A DNA stretch of 37,026 bases, taken from assembly GCA_012800525.1 (NCBI GenBank), contig JAAZJD010000040.1, forward strand, positions 1-37,026. The letters are read 5' to 3'. The number at the start of each line of letters is the position of its first letter. Within the stretch, counting starts at the first letter, position 1. The notes beneath the pieces were generated by a model, which saw only the letters and a program-made list of their open reading frames with translations, was not told the DNA's origin and made no database searches. A program made the position numbers and the translations under genes. Below, in pieces: positions 1-8,340 of this stretch. Source of the DNA: Clostridiales bacterium. Lineage in GTDB: Bacteria > Bacillota > Clostridia > Christensenellales > DTU072.

Positions 1-17
1 ATATAAAAAGGATAATT

Positions 18-440
18 ATGGCAATAAAAATACCACATGAAGTTATCGCTTCAATTGAAAATAAAAAATTTACTTTTGGCGGTAAAAACTATAGGCTAAA
101 GTCTTTGGCAAAAAATCCTAAAAATCGAGATGGAGCGATGCAAGTAAGGATGAATATGCCACAACAACAAGCTCCAATAGCATCATTGGCACCGATGCCA
201 GCACCTATGGGAGGGTTGATGCCAGGAGTTGCTGGATTTGCTCCAACTTATATTCAAGGACCACCACCAGAATTAGTCCTTGATCCAATTATTACAGTTG
301 GACCTCATCCTAGTGGTGGTATAAGTGTCTTTATTGATCCCAACGCTATATTATATCAAAATGGTATGGCCATTGATGTAGATGCAAGGTATGCAGGCGA
401 CGAACCAGTGTTGCCACCACAAAATCCATATCCTTATTAA
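18..440 (+). CDS. Hypothetical Pro/Met-rich small protein
   Basis: This 140-residue protein is not one I recognise. The start is supported by an AAAAGGA ribosome site about 5 nt upstream of the ATG. Residues 1-45 are basic and Lys/Asn-rich. Residues 46-85 are low-complexity, rich in Pro, Met, Ala and Gly (for example PMPAPMGGLMPGVAG). The remainder is Pro/Ile/Val-rich and ends in NPYPY. There is no signal peptide and no membrane segment. A strong intrinsic terminator follows 35 bp after the stop, so this is the last gene of a transcript that begins outside the window. The composition resembles spore-coat or surface-associated low-complexity proteins, but that is only a resemblance and no function is claimed. 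Coding status is likely given the ribosome site, the terminator and the absence of a competing frame. Confidence 0.7.
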   Translation: MAIKIPHEVIASIENKKFTFGGKNYRLKSLAKNPKNRDGAMQVRMNMPQQQAPIASLAPMPAPMGGLMPGVAGFAPTYIQGPPPELVLDPIITVGPHPSGGISVFIDPNAILYQNGMAIDVDARYAGDEPVLPPQNPYPY

Positions 441-474
441 AAATATTTATAACTTTTAGGTGCAATTTACATTT

Positions 475-513
475 AGAGTAAAAGTCAGAAAATATAGGCT
501 TTTACTCTTTTTT
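475..513 (+). terminator. Intrinsic terminator after the Pro/Met-rich gene
   Basis: A perfect 10-bp stem is formed by AGAGTAAAAG (475-484) and CTTTTACTCT (499-508), with a 14-nt loop and a run of T residues to 513. It separates the first gene from the transporter. Confidence 0.85.
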
Positions 514-568
514 AAAATATTAAACTATGATAACATATAAACATTGTTGTTTTAACGAGGGAATGAGG

Positions 569-2341
569 ATGTCAAAAATAGATGATAATAATTTTAAGGA
601 TATAAATGTTTCAGAAAATGCTGAAATATTAGAAAATGCTGAAATATTAGAAAAGCCAACATTAAAAGGGAAAATTAAAGCTTTGCTTGGAAAAGTGAAA
701 GAGCTTTTTTCTTTTGTCAAGGCACACTGGAAAAAACCACCTCACGGAAAATATCTTAGTTTTAAAGAAATTGCTAGTTACTGTGTCGGTGGAATGGGTG
801 TTCATGGTGGAACTGTACTCATTACTTATGTGACATTAACTTATGGCTTCTATATTGCAGTCTCTTTAGGCTTTACAAACAACCAAATATTATGGGCTGG
901 AATAATTAGTGGTCTCATTACAATCTTAAGATCACCAATTATTAGTATGATAGTTGATAATGTGCAAACTAAAATGGGTAAGTTTAGGCACTGGTTAATT
1001 TGGCTTGCAATTCCCATAGTCGTTTGTTTTGTTTTATTAGGTTGGGTTCCCATTTACATAAATGCTATGATTCCAAGGCTTGTGGTATTTTTGATTATTT
1101 TTAATGTTTTACAATTTTTGCAAGGAATTTATACTTTATCATATACAACAATGGTTCAAGTTATATCACCTTTGGAAGAAGAAAGAACACAACTCATGTC
1201 AGTTGGTGCTTTTATCTATTCATTAGGTCCTTCAATTACCACTATGCTATTTCCTTTGGTTGCAAACTTAGCTTTTTCATATGATGGAAATAGTGCAAAT
1301 GGAATAAATCACATTAATTCATATAAGTATATCCTACCAGTTATAGCATTGGCATTTTTTGCACTAGGCATATTGGCTGCTACTGGCACAAAAGAAAGAA
1401 TGGTTGTGTCAGTTAAAACTAAAAACAGGGTTAAATTTCTTGAAGGTGTTAAAAGTACATTTTCCAATAAGTTTTTTTGGTTATTAAATCTTAGTTCATC
1501 GCTTGCTGTTATGAAAATGATTGTTACAGCAAAGCAAGTGTGGGTTTATACATATATGATGAACAATGCTTTTGCTCAAACAATATTTACTGCCATACTT
1601 GGATTTTCAAATGTTCCAGGAATGCTTCTTGCACCATTATTAATTAAAAAATTAGGCAAGAAGAGGCTAGTTATACTATCTAACCTTTTGATAGCTGTAT
1701 TTTCGATACCTTTGTTTTTTATTGTTGGTATGCCAGGAGGAGCAGCGCCTTATCTCATTATAGTAGTATTTTTCTTTATGACTGCCGTCAATGCCGTTCA
1801 AGTTGTCACGCTACCTGCTATGACAGCACAAATGTATGATTATCAACAGTATAAAACTGGTGAAAGGTTAGAAGGCTTTTTATCTCAATTTGGTGCTATT
1901 ATTACAAGTGCAGTAGGACTTGGAGCCGCATTTATTGAACCAAGCATATTTAAGGTATTTAACTATAATGCTGAAGATAGAGATGCATTATATAATCCAG
2001 ATTTATTAAATCCTATATTAAAATCGCTTACTGGTTTAAGTTTAGCTTCTGCTGTAGCTGCAGCTATTCCAATCTTTTTCTGGGATTTAACAGAAAAAAG
2101 ACATTCCGATATTATGGAAATTTTGGCTGTTAGGGCAAAGCGTGAAGAAGGAAAAATCGCAGATGATGTAGCCGCAGATTTAATTGAAAGATTGGAAAAT
2201 GGGGAATCTGGAATAGCAAAGACTTTATTTGATGAAATGTTTTTAGATGAATCTGAGTTAACAGAAGAACGTAAGGCTGAAATGGAAAGTTTTGAGGAAA
2301 GTCTTGGCGAAGAAAAAATAGAAGAAAAAATAGAAGAATAA
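569..2341 (+). CDS. GPH-family sugar:cation symporter (MFS superfamily)
   Basis: This is a membrane transporter of the glycoside-pentoside-hexuronide:cation symporter type, expected to bring a sugar or glycoside into the cell with Na+ or H+. The frame is open from ATG 527, but GAGGG at 557-561 sits 7 nt before ATG 569, so I choose 569 (590 aa). About twelve hydrophobic segments lie between residues 66 and 505. The family's first cytoplasmic-loop signature is visible as DNVQTKMGKFRHW (130-142), and the loop SPLEEERTQLMSVG (200-213) also fits. The protein is longer than the usual 450-500 aa. It has a charged N-terminal extension of about 60 residues containing a tandem NAEILE repeat, and an acidic cytoplasmic tail of about 80 residues ending in EEKIEEKIEE. 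The substrate cannot be read from the sequence; the nearest genes do not give it away. Confidence 0.85.
   Translation: MSKIDDNNFKDINVSENAEILENAEILEKPTLKGKIKALLGKVKELFSFVKAHWKKPPHGKYLSFKEIASYCVGGMGVHGGTVLITYVTLTYGFYIAVSLGFTNNQILWAGIISGLITILRSPIISMIVDNVQTKMGKFRHWLIWLAIPIVVCFVLLGWVPIYINAMIPRLVVFLIIFNVLQFLQGIYTLSYTTMVQVISPLEEERTQLMSVGAFIYSLGPSITTMLFPLVANLAFSYDGNSANGINHINSYKYILPVIALAFFALGILAATGTKERMVVSVKTKNRVKFLEGVKSTFSNKFFWLLNLSSSLAVMKMIVTAKQVWVYTYMMNNAFAQTIFTAILGFSNVPGMLLAPLLIKKLGKKRLVILSNLLIAVFSIPLFFIVGMPGGAAPYLIIVVFFFMTAVNAVQVVTLPAMTAQMYDYQQYKTGERLEGFLSQFGAIITSAVGLGAAFIEPSIFKVFNYNAEDRDALYNPDLLNPILKSLTGLSLASAVAAAIPIFFWDLTEKRHSDIMEILAVRAKREEGKIADDVAADLIERLENGESGIAKTLFDEMFLDESELTEERKAEMESFEESLGEEKIEEKIEE
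613..648 (+). repeat. 18-bp tandem repeat in transporter N-terminus
   Basis: Two exact copies of AGAAAATGCTGAAATATT lie head to tail, followed by a 6-bp partial third copy. They encode the duplicated peptide NAEILE ahead of the first membrane segment. A 12-bp repeat (GAAGAAAAAATA, twice plus a partial copy) occurs at 2309-2341 in the same gene's tail. Confidence 0.9.
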
Positions 2342-2365
2342 ATAGTTTGAATATAAAATGATAAT

Positions 2366-2404
2366 AAAAAATACCAGAAATGGTACATCAATCATTTCTG
2401 GTAT
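2366..2404 (-). terminator. Terminator for the minus-strand gene, possibly bidirectional
   Basis: A perfect 12-bp stem is formed by ATACCAGAAATG (2371-2382) and CATTTCTGGTAT (2393-2404), with a 10-nt loop. Read on the minus strand, the stem is followed by TTTTTTATTAT, which fits termination of the gene ending at 2475. The plus-strand side lacks a good T-run, so any use for the transporter gene would be weaker. Confidence 0.75.
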
Positions 2405-2474
2405 TGCTAACTTTATGGGGCCATAATAAAATTTTGTTTTCTGATATTTTTTATTTAATAGTTGAATTGAACAG

Positions 2475-2897
2475 TTATTTAAGATATTTTTCTACTAACT
2501 CAATTGCTTTATGAACTATATGCACACATGGTCTTTCTTCATAATATTCTTTGGTTCTTGGTGATGGGATAATTGAGTCATCTTCAATGAAATTTAGTAA
2601 AACTCTACATTCTGTTGAATTAAATAGATTTTCAAAATCATTCATATAAGCTCTAGATATTTCATAAATTTCAGCTTTGTTTAAGTGCCTATTTTTATAT
2701 CCAATTGCCATTAAGCCACCAGTTAATGCACCACATGTTTTTCTAGATCTTGCAATACCACCACCAAAGGGTGCAGCAATTGCTAGTGCATCTTCTTTAT
2801 TAAAGCCAATTTTATCAGCTAAAGCTGCAAACACTGATTGAGCACAATTGTATTCTTCTAAAAATAGTTTAATTCCTTCGTCTTCATATTTTTTCAT
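2475..2897 (-). CDS. C_GCAxxG_C_C family protein (putative redox-active)
   Basis: This 140-aa protein belongs to the C_GCAxxG_C_C family, small proteins common in anaerobes and presumed redox-active; their exact reaction is not established. The frame can start at 2915, but an AAGGA ribosome site lies about 8 nt before the ATG at 2897, and that start gives the family-like beginning MKKYEDEGIKLF. The conserved cysteines are Cys18 (EEYNCAQ), Cys55 in CGALTGG (the family core), Cys97 and Cys124. A Gly-rich stretch, PFGGGIARS (43-51), precedes the core. There is no signal peptide, so it should be cytoplasmic. It lies 82 bp downstream of the glycerophosphodiesterase gene on the same strand. No strong terminator separates the two, so co-transcription is possible. 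Confidence 0.85.
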   Translation of the reverse strand: MKKYEDEGIKLFLEEYNCAQSVFAALADKIGFNKEDALAIAAPFGGGIARSRKTCGALTGGLMAIGYKNRHLNKAEIYEISRAYMNDFENLFNSTECRVLLNFIEDDSIIPSPRTKEYYEERPCVHIVHKAIELVEKYLK

Positions 2898-2979
2898 GGT
2901 TATTTTCCTTTTCATTTAAGCGATGTTTTATATCTTTACTTGTTGATTTTAATTTGTTTTTATGAAAACAGCAAGCATA

Positions 2980-3693
2980 CTAATCTAGCCGACTTTTTAA
3001 CTTATTTTTATATGAGTAATCTGTTGTAATATAATCAACACCTAATTTAACAAATATTTTTGCTCCTATTAAAGATCTTATAGTCCAAACGTTGACTTCT
3101 CTATTCAATTTTCTAGCTTTTTTTAAAAGTGAAGGGCTGAATGTAAATGCCATATGGTCTATGTCAAGTCCCATGTTTAAATATTTATTTCCACCATAAG
3201 GAGATTTGCATAAAACTTGAACTTTGGCATTGGGTCTTATAGCTTTAATTCTAAGAAGATCTTTTGCACTGTAACCGATATATATCACTTTGCCAGCACA
3301 AATTTTATCTGCTAATTCAACAAGATTTTTTATTGAATCATCATCTATGTCTTTACACTTTAATTCAATAATTGGGGTCATTCCATATTTTGCATTAATT
3401 TCAAGATATCGTTCATAGGTGCAAAGATAAACCGGACCATTCCATTTCGCCATTCCTTTTTTGCTTTTTTTTAATTCCGAAGATAGGGCAACATCTATAT
3501 TAACTTTGGAAACCCTTAAGCTATTATTTCTAAATGGATTATCGTCATGGCAACAAACCCAAACCTTATCTTTAGTAAGTCTAACATCCGTTTCTACTCC
3601 AAAGAAAAAGTTTTCTTCACCAGCTTTAATAAAAGCTTCTTCACTGTTTTGATAATATTTTGCACTATATCCTCTATGCGCAATAAATCTCAT
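2980..3693 (-). CDS. Glycerophosphodiester phosphodiesterase family protein
   Basis: This 237-aa GDPD enzyme is predicted to hydrolyse glycerophosphodiesters to glycerol-3-phosphate and an alcohol, in the cytoplasm because no signal peptide is present. The catalytic and metal set of the family is visible: His6-Arg7 in AHRGYS, Glu34 and Asp36 in VETDVRLTKD, His49 in CCHDD, and Glu110 in PIIELKCKD. The usual PENT motif appears as QNSEEAF, a mild departure. A GGAGG ribosome site precedes the ATG at 3693. The gene is divergent from the PHP gene, across a 186-bp region that holds a promoter for each. It is of normal length for the short bacterial (UgpQ-like) members. Substrate choice is unknown. 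Confidence 0.88.
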   Translation of the reverse strand: MRFIAHRGYSAKYYQNSEEAFIKAGEENFFFGVETDVRLTKDKVWVCCHDDNPFRNNSLRVSKVNIDVALSSELKKSKKGMAKWNGPVYLCTYERYLEINAKYGMTPIIELKCKDIDDDSIKNLVELADKICAGKVIYIGYSAKDLLRIKAIRPNAKVQVLCKSPYGGNKYLNMGLDIDHMAFTFSPSLLKKARKLNREVNVWTIRSLIGAKIFVKLGVDYITTDYSYKNKLKSRLD

Positions 3694-3744
3694 TTTATGC
3701 CTCCTATAAATTGAAAATCAAAAATGTTAAAATGTTCTAGTATT

Positions 3745-3773
3745 ATTATGTAATCTTTTATCAATATAGTCAA
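3745..3773 (-). promoter_or_regulatory. Promoter for the glycerophosphodiesterase gene
   Basis: On the minus strand, TTGACT (3768-3773) and CATAAT (3745-3750) are separated by 17 bp. This predicts a start near 3738 and a leader of about 45 nt. Confidence 0.6.
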
Positions 3774-3828
3774 TGTCAAAATATTAAAGTAAAATAATAT
3801 TAAAGTATAATTTAAGATTTAAAAGGTC

Positions 3829-3857
3829 TTTGATTGCTTATTTCAATTTGTTATAAT
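3829..3857 (+). promoter_or_regulatory. Promoter for the PHP gene, extended -10
   Basis: TTTGAT (3829-3834) is followed after 17 bp by TATAAT (3852-3857), which is preceded by TG one base upstream, an extended -10. Transcription would start near 3864, only about 16 nt before the ATG and just ahead of the AAAGGAG ribosome site. Confidence 0.65.
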
Positions 3858-3879
3858 TGAGCTATAAAAGGAGAGTGAT

Positions 3880-4650
3880 ATGGTTAACTTTGAGAATTTT
3901 AAAGTTTACGGTGATTACCATACACATACTAGGTATAGTGATGGATTTACTACGGTAGAGGATAATCTAATAGCTGCTACAAATAGAGGTTTAGATGTTA
4001 TCGGATTTTCTGATCATGGATTTGCAAATCCTTCCTTTGCATCACTTACTAAGGAAAAGGCCAAAAGACAAAAAGATGAAATAGATTCACTTAGAGGAAA
4101 GTATCCTAATCTAACTATTTTTCAAGCGATAGAAGCTGATTTAATTAGTGTGGATGGTGATTTAGATATGGAAGAAGGTGATTTTGAGCTTTTTGATTAT
4201 GTCATAGTTGGAGTTCATAGATTTGCTAAAACACCGTCTTTTCATTCATGGTGGCATTTATATAAAAGAGCTTTTTTTCGCATGCTCCCTAAACCCTCTC
4301 CACAAGAATTAGCAAGAAATACAAACACATGGATAAAAATGCTAGAGCGTCATAAAATTGCTATTTTAGCTCATTTTAATAGCATATTTTATGCAGAAGC
4401 AAAGCCAGTAGCAGAATGTTGTGCTGCAAACAATGTGCTTTTTGAAATTAATTCTAAGCATCTATCAGAAATAAAGCCAGTTTTTGAAGATGTATTAAAA
4501 ACGGATGTCAAATTTATATTATCAAGCGATGGGCATAGAAAAAAAGAGATTGGTAATTTTGATAAAATTAAAGATTTTTTAAAAAAATATCCAGAAGCCT
4601 TGGAAAGAATAGTTAATTTAAAACCAGATGAAATAAAGTTTAATAAATAA
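3880..4650 (+). CDS. PHP-domain phosphoesterase
   Basis: This 256-aa metal-dependent phosphoesterase has a single PHP domain, like the YcdX group. The metal-binding motifs are in order: DYHTHTRYSDG (His14, His16, Asp21), FSDHG (Asp45, His46), Glu85 in AIEAD, the histidine of VGVHR, the histidine of LAHFN, and SSDGH near the C-terminus. A strong AAAGGAG ribosome site precedes the ATG. The length is typical of stand-alone PHP phosphatases. It is too short to be a DNA polymerase X or PolC exonuclease domain. HisK-type histidinol phosphatases share the fold, but no histidine biosynthesis gene is nearby to support that role. It is expected to be soluble. The physiological substrate is unknown. Confidence 0.85.
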   Translation: MVNFENFKVYGDYHTHTRYSDGFTTVEDNLIAATNRGLDVIGFSDHGFANPSFASLTKEKAKRQKDEIDSLRGKYPNLTIFQAIEADLISVDGDLDMEEGDFELFDYVIVGVHRFAKTPSFHSWWHLYKRAFFRMLPKPSPQELARNTNTWIKMLERHKIAILAHFNSIFYAEAKPVAECCAANNVLFEINSKHLSEIKPVFEDVLKTDVKFILSSDGHRKKEIGNFDKIKDFLKKYPEALERIVNLKPDEIKFNK

Positions 4651-4654
4651 TTAA

Positions 4655-4696
4655 AACTTCTTTGGGTTAGCATTATGGGTCTAACTTCTTTTGGGT
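4655..4696 (+). repeat. Short direct repeat behind the PHP gene
   Basis: AACTTCTTTGGGT (4655-4667) recurs as AACTTCTTTTGGGT (4683-4696). It lies in the 81-bp gap between the convergent PHP and glnN genes. No convincing terminator is visible there; a weak 7-bp hairpin (4707-4733) overlaps the glnN stop codon. Confidence 0.5.
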
Positions 4697-4731
4697 CATC
4701 TTAATGAAAATCCTTTATCATAATATGGGTT

Positions 4732-6840
4732 TTATTTAACGCTATATAACAAATCTGCATATGTTGGAAATGGCCAATAGGGTTTAGATACTAAAGTTTC
4801 TAAAATATCAGCCTCTTTTCTAACTTGTTCCATTACTGGAATAATTTTTTCTTTAAAATACGCTGCAGTCTTTAAAGGATCGCTATTTGAAGGAGGTGCT
4901 TGTGTTAGATTAAACTCCAATGTATGCGTTCTAGAATGAAGTATTTTTGTAGATTTTGTTAATTTTGTTATCAACTCTTTTTCTACAGAAACATCAAAAT
5001 GAGGATCAATTTGAGTTTTCTTTAAAGCTAAATCTACGGGAATTCTTTCGTATGATAACACTGCAGGAAGAATTTGCTTTTTTACCATTTCTATCATTGT
5101 TAAAGCTTGTATATTAATTGTCTTTGAATAGTTATCAAGTAAGATGTCCCGTCTTGAGAAAACTTCTGTTTTTCTCAAAATGCCATGTTTTTCAAAAAGT
5201 CTAATGTTTTTATCTTCAGCAAACAATGAAAGAGCGTCCACTGTTGTAGGGAGATTTAAGAGGTTTCTTTTTTTTGCTTCTTTTTTCCATTCTTCTGAAT
5301 AATTATTTCCATTAAATACAATGTTTTTATGATTGTTGTATGTTTTAACAATCAAATCAAACACAGCCAAATTAAATGTTTCACTATTTTTTGTTTTGTC
5401 TTTTAATTCTTCATAAAATTCTGAAAAAACATCTGCAACAATTGTGTTTATTATATAGTTTGTACAAGCAATACTCATGCTTGAACCTAGCATTCTAAAT
5501 TCAAATTTATTTCCAGTAAAAGCAAAAGGTGAAGTCCTATTTCTATCTGCTGTATCTTTTGGAATAGTTGGGATAATATTTGTTCCCATATTCATGGAAG
5601 TTGCAAAAGCTCTTTTGTATTTGACATTTTCGCAGTATGCATCAAATATCCCAGTTAAATCTTCACCAAGAGATACGGAAATAATGGCAGGTGGAGCTTC
5701 ATGTGCTCCAAGTCTCAAATCATTACCAGCAGAAGCTGCAGATATTCTAAGTAAATCTTGATGCTGATCGACTGCTTTTATAACAGCAACCATTAATAGC
5801 AAAAATTGCAAGTTTTTATGAGGCTTTTCCCCGGGTTCAAATAAATTTATGCCAGTATCTGTTTGTAAAGACCAGTTGTCATGTTTCCCGCTGCCATTGA
5901 CAGCAGCAAAGGGTTTTTCATGCAACAAACAAGATAATCCGTGTTTTGCAGCAAGACTTTTCATCATTTCCATAGTTAATTGATTTTGATCTGTAGCTAA
6001 ATTAATTGTTGAATAAAAAGGCGCAAGCTCATGTTGTGAAGGTGCAGTTTCATTGTGCTTTGTAATAGATGGAATCCCAAGCTTCCAAAGCTCATTGTCC
6101 AAGTCTTTCATAAATTTGCTAACCTTGTATTTTATTGCACCAAAATAATGATCATCCATTTCTTGACCTTTTGGAGGTTTTGCTCCAAATAAGGTGCAGC
6201 CACAATGAACTAAGTCCATTCTACTTTCAAACATAGTTTTATCTATTAAAAAATATTCTTGTTCAGCACCGCAAGTTGCATCAACTCTAGTGACATCTTC
6301 ATTTCCAAAAAGTTTTAAAAGTTTTAAAGCTTCTTTGTTAAGAGCATCCATAGAGCGGAGTAACGGCGTTTTTTTATCTAAAGTGTCACCGCTATAAGTG
6401 CAAAAGGCCGTTGGAATGCAAAGTGAGTTATCCTTAATAAAGGCATATGAAGATGGATCCCATGCAGTATATCCTCTAGCTTCAAAAGTTGCTCTAAGTC
6501 CACCAGAAGGTAGTGAGCTTGCATCAGGCTCTCCTTTTACTAAAGCTTTTCCTGAAAAATCTAATATAACTTTACCATCAGATGTGGGTCTTAAAAAACT
6601 ATCGTGTTTTTCAGCAGTAACACCAGTCATAGGTTGGAACCAGTGAGTATAATGTGTTGCACCTTTTTCAACCGCCCAGTCTTTCATTGCTTTTGCAACG
6701 TCTTCAGCAACTTCCAATGTTAAAGGAATTCTATTGTCTATAGTGTTTTTTAAAGCTTTGTATGTTGCACTAGAAAGCCTTTCTTTCATGACTTTATCGT
6801 TAAAGAGTAAACTACCATATTTTTCTTGAATATCTATCAT
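4732..6840 (-). CDS. glnN: Glutamine synthetase type III
   Basis: GSIII makes glutamine from glutamate, ammonia and ATP. At 702 aa it has the length of this large class, against about 450 aa for type I. The GSIII-specific N-terminal block is clear at residues 50-83, including KGATHYTHWFQP and TAEKHDSF. Catalytic-core motifs follow: CGAEQEYFLID (190-200, metal glutamates), KHNETAPSQHELAP (261-274), and NGSGKHDNW (315-323, nucleotide/glutamate loop). An AAGAGG ribosome site precedes the ATG. The gene starts 75 bp after gatB on the same strand with no clear terminator between them. It may therefore be read through from the aspS-gatCAB operon, and its product, glutamine, is the amide donor used by GatCAB. 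No type I or II glutamine synthetase gene is seen here. Confidence 0.96.
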   Translation of the reverse strand: MIDIQEKYGSLLFNDKVMKERLSSATYKALKNTIDNRIPLTLEVAEDVAKAMKDWAVEKGATHYTHWFQPMTGVTAEKHDSFLRPTSDGKVILDFSGKALVKGEPDASSLPSGGLRATFEARGYTAWDPSSYAFIKDNSLCIPTAFCTYSGDTLDKKTPLLRSMDALNKEALKLLKLFGNEDVTRVDATCGAEQEYFLIDKTMFESRMDLVHCGCTLFGAKPPKGQEMDDHYFGAIKYKVSKFMKDLDNELWKLGIPSITKHNETAPSQHELAPFYSTINLATDQNQLTMEMMKSLAAKHGLSCLLHEKPFAAVNGSGKHDNWSLQTDTGINLFEPGEKPHKNLQFLLLMVAVIKAVDQHQDLLRISAASAGNDLRLGAHEAPPAIISVSLGEDLTGIFDAYCENVKYKRAFATSMNMGTNIIPTIPKDTADRNRTSPFAFTGNKFEFRMLGSSMSIACTNYIINTIVADVFSEFYEELKDKTKNSETFNLAVFDLIVKTYNNHKNIVFNGNNYSEEWKKEAKKRNLLNLPTTVDALSLFAEDKNIRLFEKHGILRKTEVFSRRDILLDNYSKTINIQALTMIEMVKKQILPAVLSYERIPVDLALKKTQIDPHFDVSVEKELITKLTKSTKILHSRTHTLEFNLTQAPPSNSDPLKTAAYFKEKIIPVMEQVRKEADILETLVSKPYWPFPTYADLLYSVK

Positions 6841-6915
6841 AAATACCTCTTTTTAGATTTTTCAACTTCATTTTTATGCATTTAAGTATAAAGTTTTATA
6901 TGTTTAAGTTTGTAT

Positions 6916-8328
6916 TTATCTAATAAGTTCTAATATTTTATTTTCTGTATAAACAGGATCTGCTTTGCCTTTTGTTGCTCTCATAACATAACCAACGATA
7001 GCTTTTAATGCTTTTTCTTTGCCAGATTTATAGTCTTCTACAGCTTTTGGCATTGCTGCAATTCCTTCTTGGCAAAGCTTGTCTATTTCTGTATTATCAA
7101 ATCCTTCCAAATCTTCTTTGGTAAGATATGCTGTATGTGGGTTTCCATCTTTAAGCATTTTAGGAATAATAGAGTATGCAATATGTGCAGTAATTTTATT
7201 GTTTTTCTGTAGAAGAGAAAGGGCACCTAGGTCATTTGCTGAAATTTTAATGTTAAATTGTTCTTTCTCTTCCTCTGTTTCAAGGAATCTAAATATTTCG
7301 CCAAGTATATAGGTTGCTAATATTTTACTATCTCCAAATGTTTTTGCAGATAAGTAATAATCAGATACATTCTTATATTTAACTAATAAATCAGCTGCCT
7401 TTTCATCTATACCATCTTGAATTAACTCTGATTTAATTTCTGCAGGTAATTTTGGCAAAGTTTTTTTAATATTTTCTACAAATTTAGAATCTAATCTTAA
7501 AACAAGAAAATCTGGATCTGGGAAGTACCTATAGTCTTGGGCATCCTCCTTTTCTCTCATTGATTCAGTTGAATCTGTTTTCTCGTCATATCTTCTAGTT
7601 TCTTGAATAATTTGATTTTTTTGACCACTTTCTATTAAATCAACATGTCTATCATATTCATAACTGATAGCCTTTTCAATAAAGGATATTGAATTCATAT
7701 TTTTGATTTCTGTTCTCGTTCCTAATGGTTCGCCTTCTTTGTTAACAGAAATATTTACATCACATCTCATGGAGCCTTCTTGCATTTTACAGTCAGAAAC
7801 TCCTATATGTCTTAAGATTGCTTGAAGTTTTTCAATATATTCTCTTGCTTCTTCTACACTTGCAATATCTGGTTCAGTGACAATTTCTATAAGAGGAGTG
7901 GAGCCACGGTTATTATCAATATATATATTTTGTGCATCGTGTATAAGTTTGCTTGCATCTTCTTCTATGTGTATATGATTAATTCTAATTTTTTTCCCAC
8001 TATCTAAAGTTAAAAAACCTTCAAGACAAATTGGTCTAGCGCTTTGTGTTGTTTGATATGATTTTCCAAGGTCTGGATAAAAATAATGCTTTCTATCCAT
8101 AGACATTATTTGTGGTATTTTGCAATTTAAAGAAAGTCCAGCTTTAATGGCATATCTAACGACTTCTTTGTTGAGCTGTGGAAGAGTTCCAGGTTCTCCT
8201 AGACAAATAGGGCAACAATGCGTATTTGGCTCGCCGCCAAATTCGTTTGCACAAGAACAAAAAATTTTAGTTTTAGTATTTAATTCTACGTGGGTTTCAA
8301 ACCCAACAACAAGATTATATTTACTCAT
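6916..8328 (-). CDS. gatB: Asp/Glu-tRNA amidotransferase subunit B
   Basis: GatB is the tRNA-binding and kinase/transamidase subunit of GatCAB, which converts Asp-tRNA(Asn) or Glu-tRNA(Gln) to the amidated form. The 470-aa protein has the standard N-terminus, VGFETHVELNTKTKIFC. Zn-site cysteines fall in CSCAN and HCCPICLGEPG, followed by the MDRKHYFYPDLGKSYQTTQ block that lines the transamidation site. The C-terminal YqeY-like tail ends in VGYVMRATKGKADP. An AAGGAA ribosome site precedes the ATG. It is the third gene of gatC-gatA-gatB, 12 bp after gatA, in one operon behind aspS. The length and motifs are normal. Confidence 0.96.
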   Translation of the reverse strand: MSKYNLVVGFETHVELNTKTKIFCSCANEFGGEPNTHCCPICLGEPGTLPQLNKEVVRYAIKAGLSLNCKIPQIMSMDRKHYFYPDLGKSYQTTQSARPICLEGFLTLDSGKKIRINHIHIEEDASKLIHDAQNIYIDNNRGSTPLIEIVTEPDIASVEEAREYIEKLQAILRHIGVSDCKMQEGSMRCDVNISVNKEGEPLGTRTEIKNMNSISFIEKAISYEYDRHVDLIESGQKNQIIQETRRYDEKTDSTESMREKEDAQDYRYFPDPDFLVLRLDSKFVENIKKTLPKLPAEIKSELIQDGIDEKAADLLVKYKNVSDYYLSAKTFGDSKILATYILGEIFRFLETEEEKEQFNIKISANDLGALSLLQKNNKITAHIAYSIIPKMLKDGNPHTAYLTKEDLEGFDNTEIDKLCQEGIAAMPKAVEDYKSGKEKALKAIVGYVMRATKGKADPVYTENKILELIR

Positions 8329-8340
8329 ATTTTCCTTAAA

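Noticed and set aside
1963-2391. 142-aa minus-strand ORF over the transporter's C-terminal part
   Set aside because: It is Ser/Ile-rich and runs antiparallel to the Glu/Lys-rich tail of the transporter, a typical shadow composition, and it overlaps the terminator hairpin.
4707-4733. Hairpin AAAATCC...GGGTTTT as terminator of the PHP gene
   Set aside because: It is only 7 bp with a G-U pair and a 13-nt loop, has no T-run beyond the stem, and overlaps the glnN stop codon. Too weak to call.
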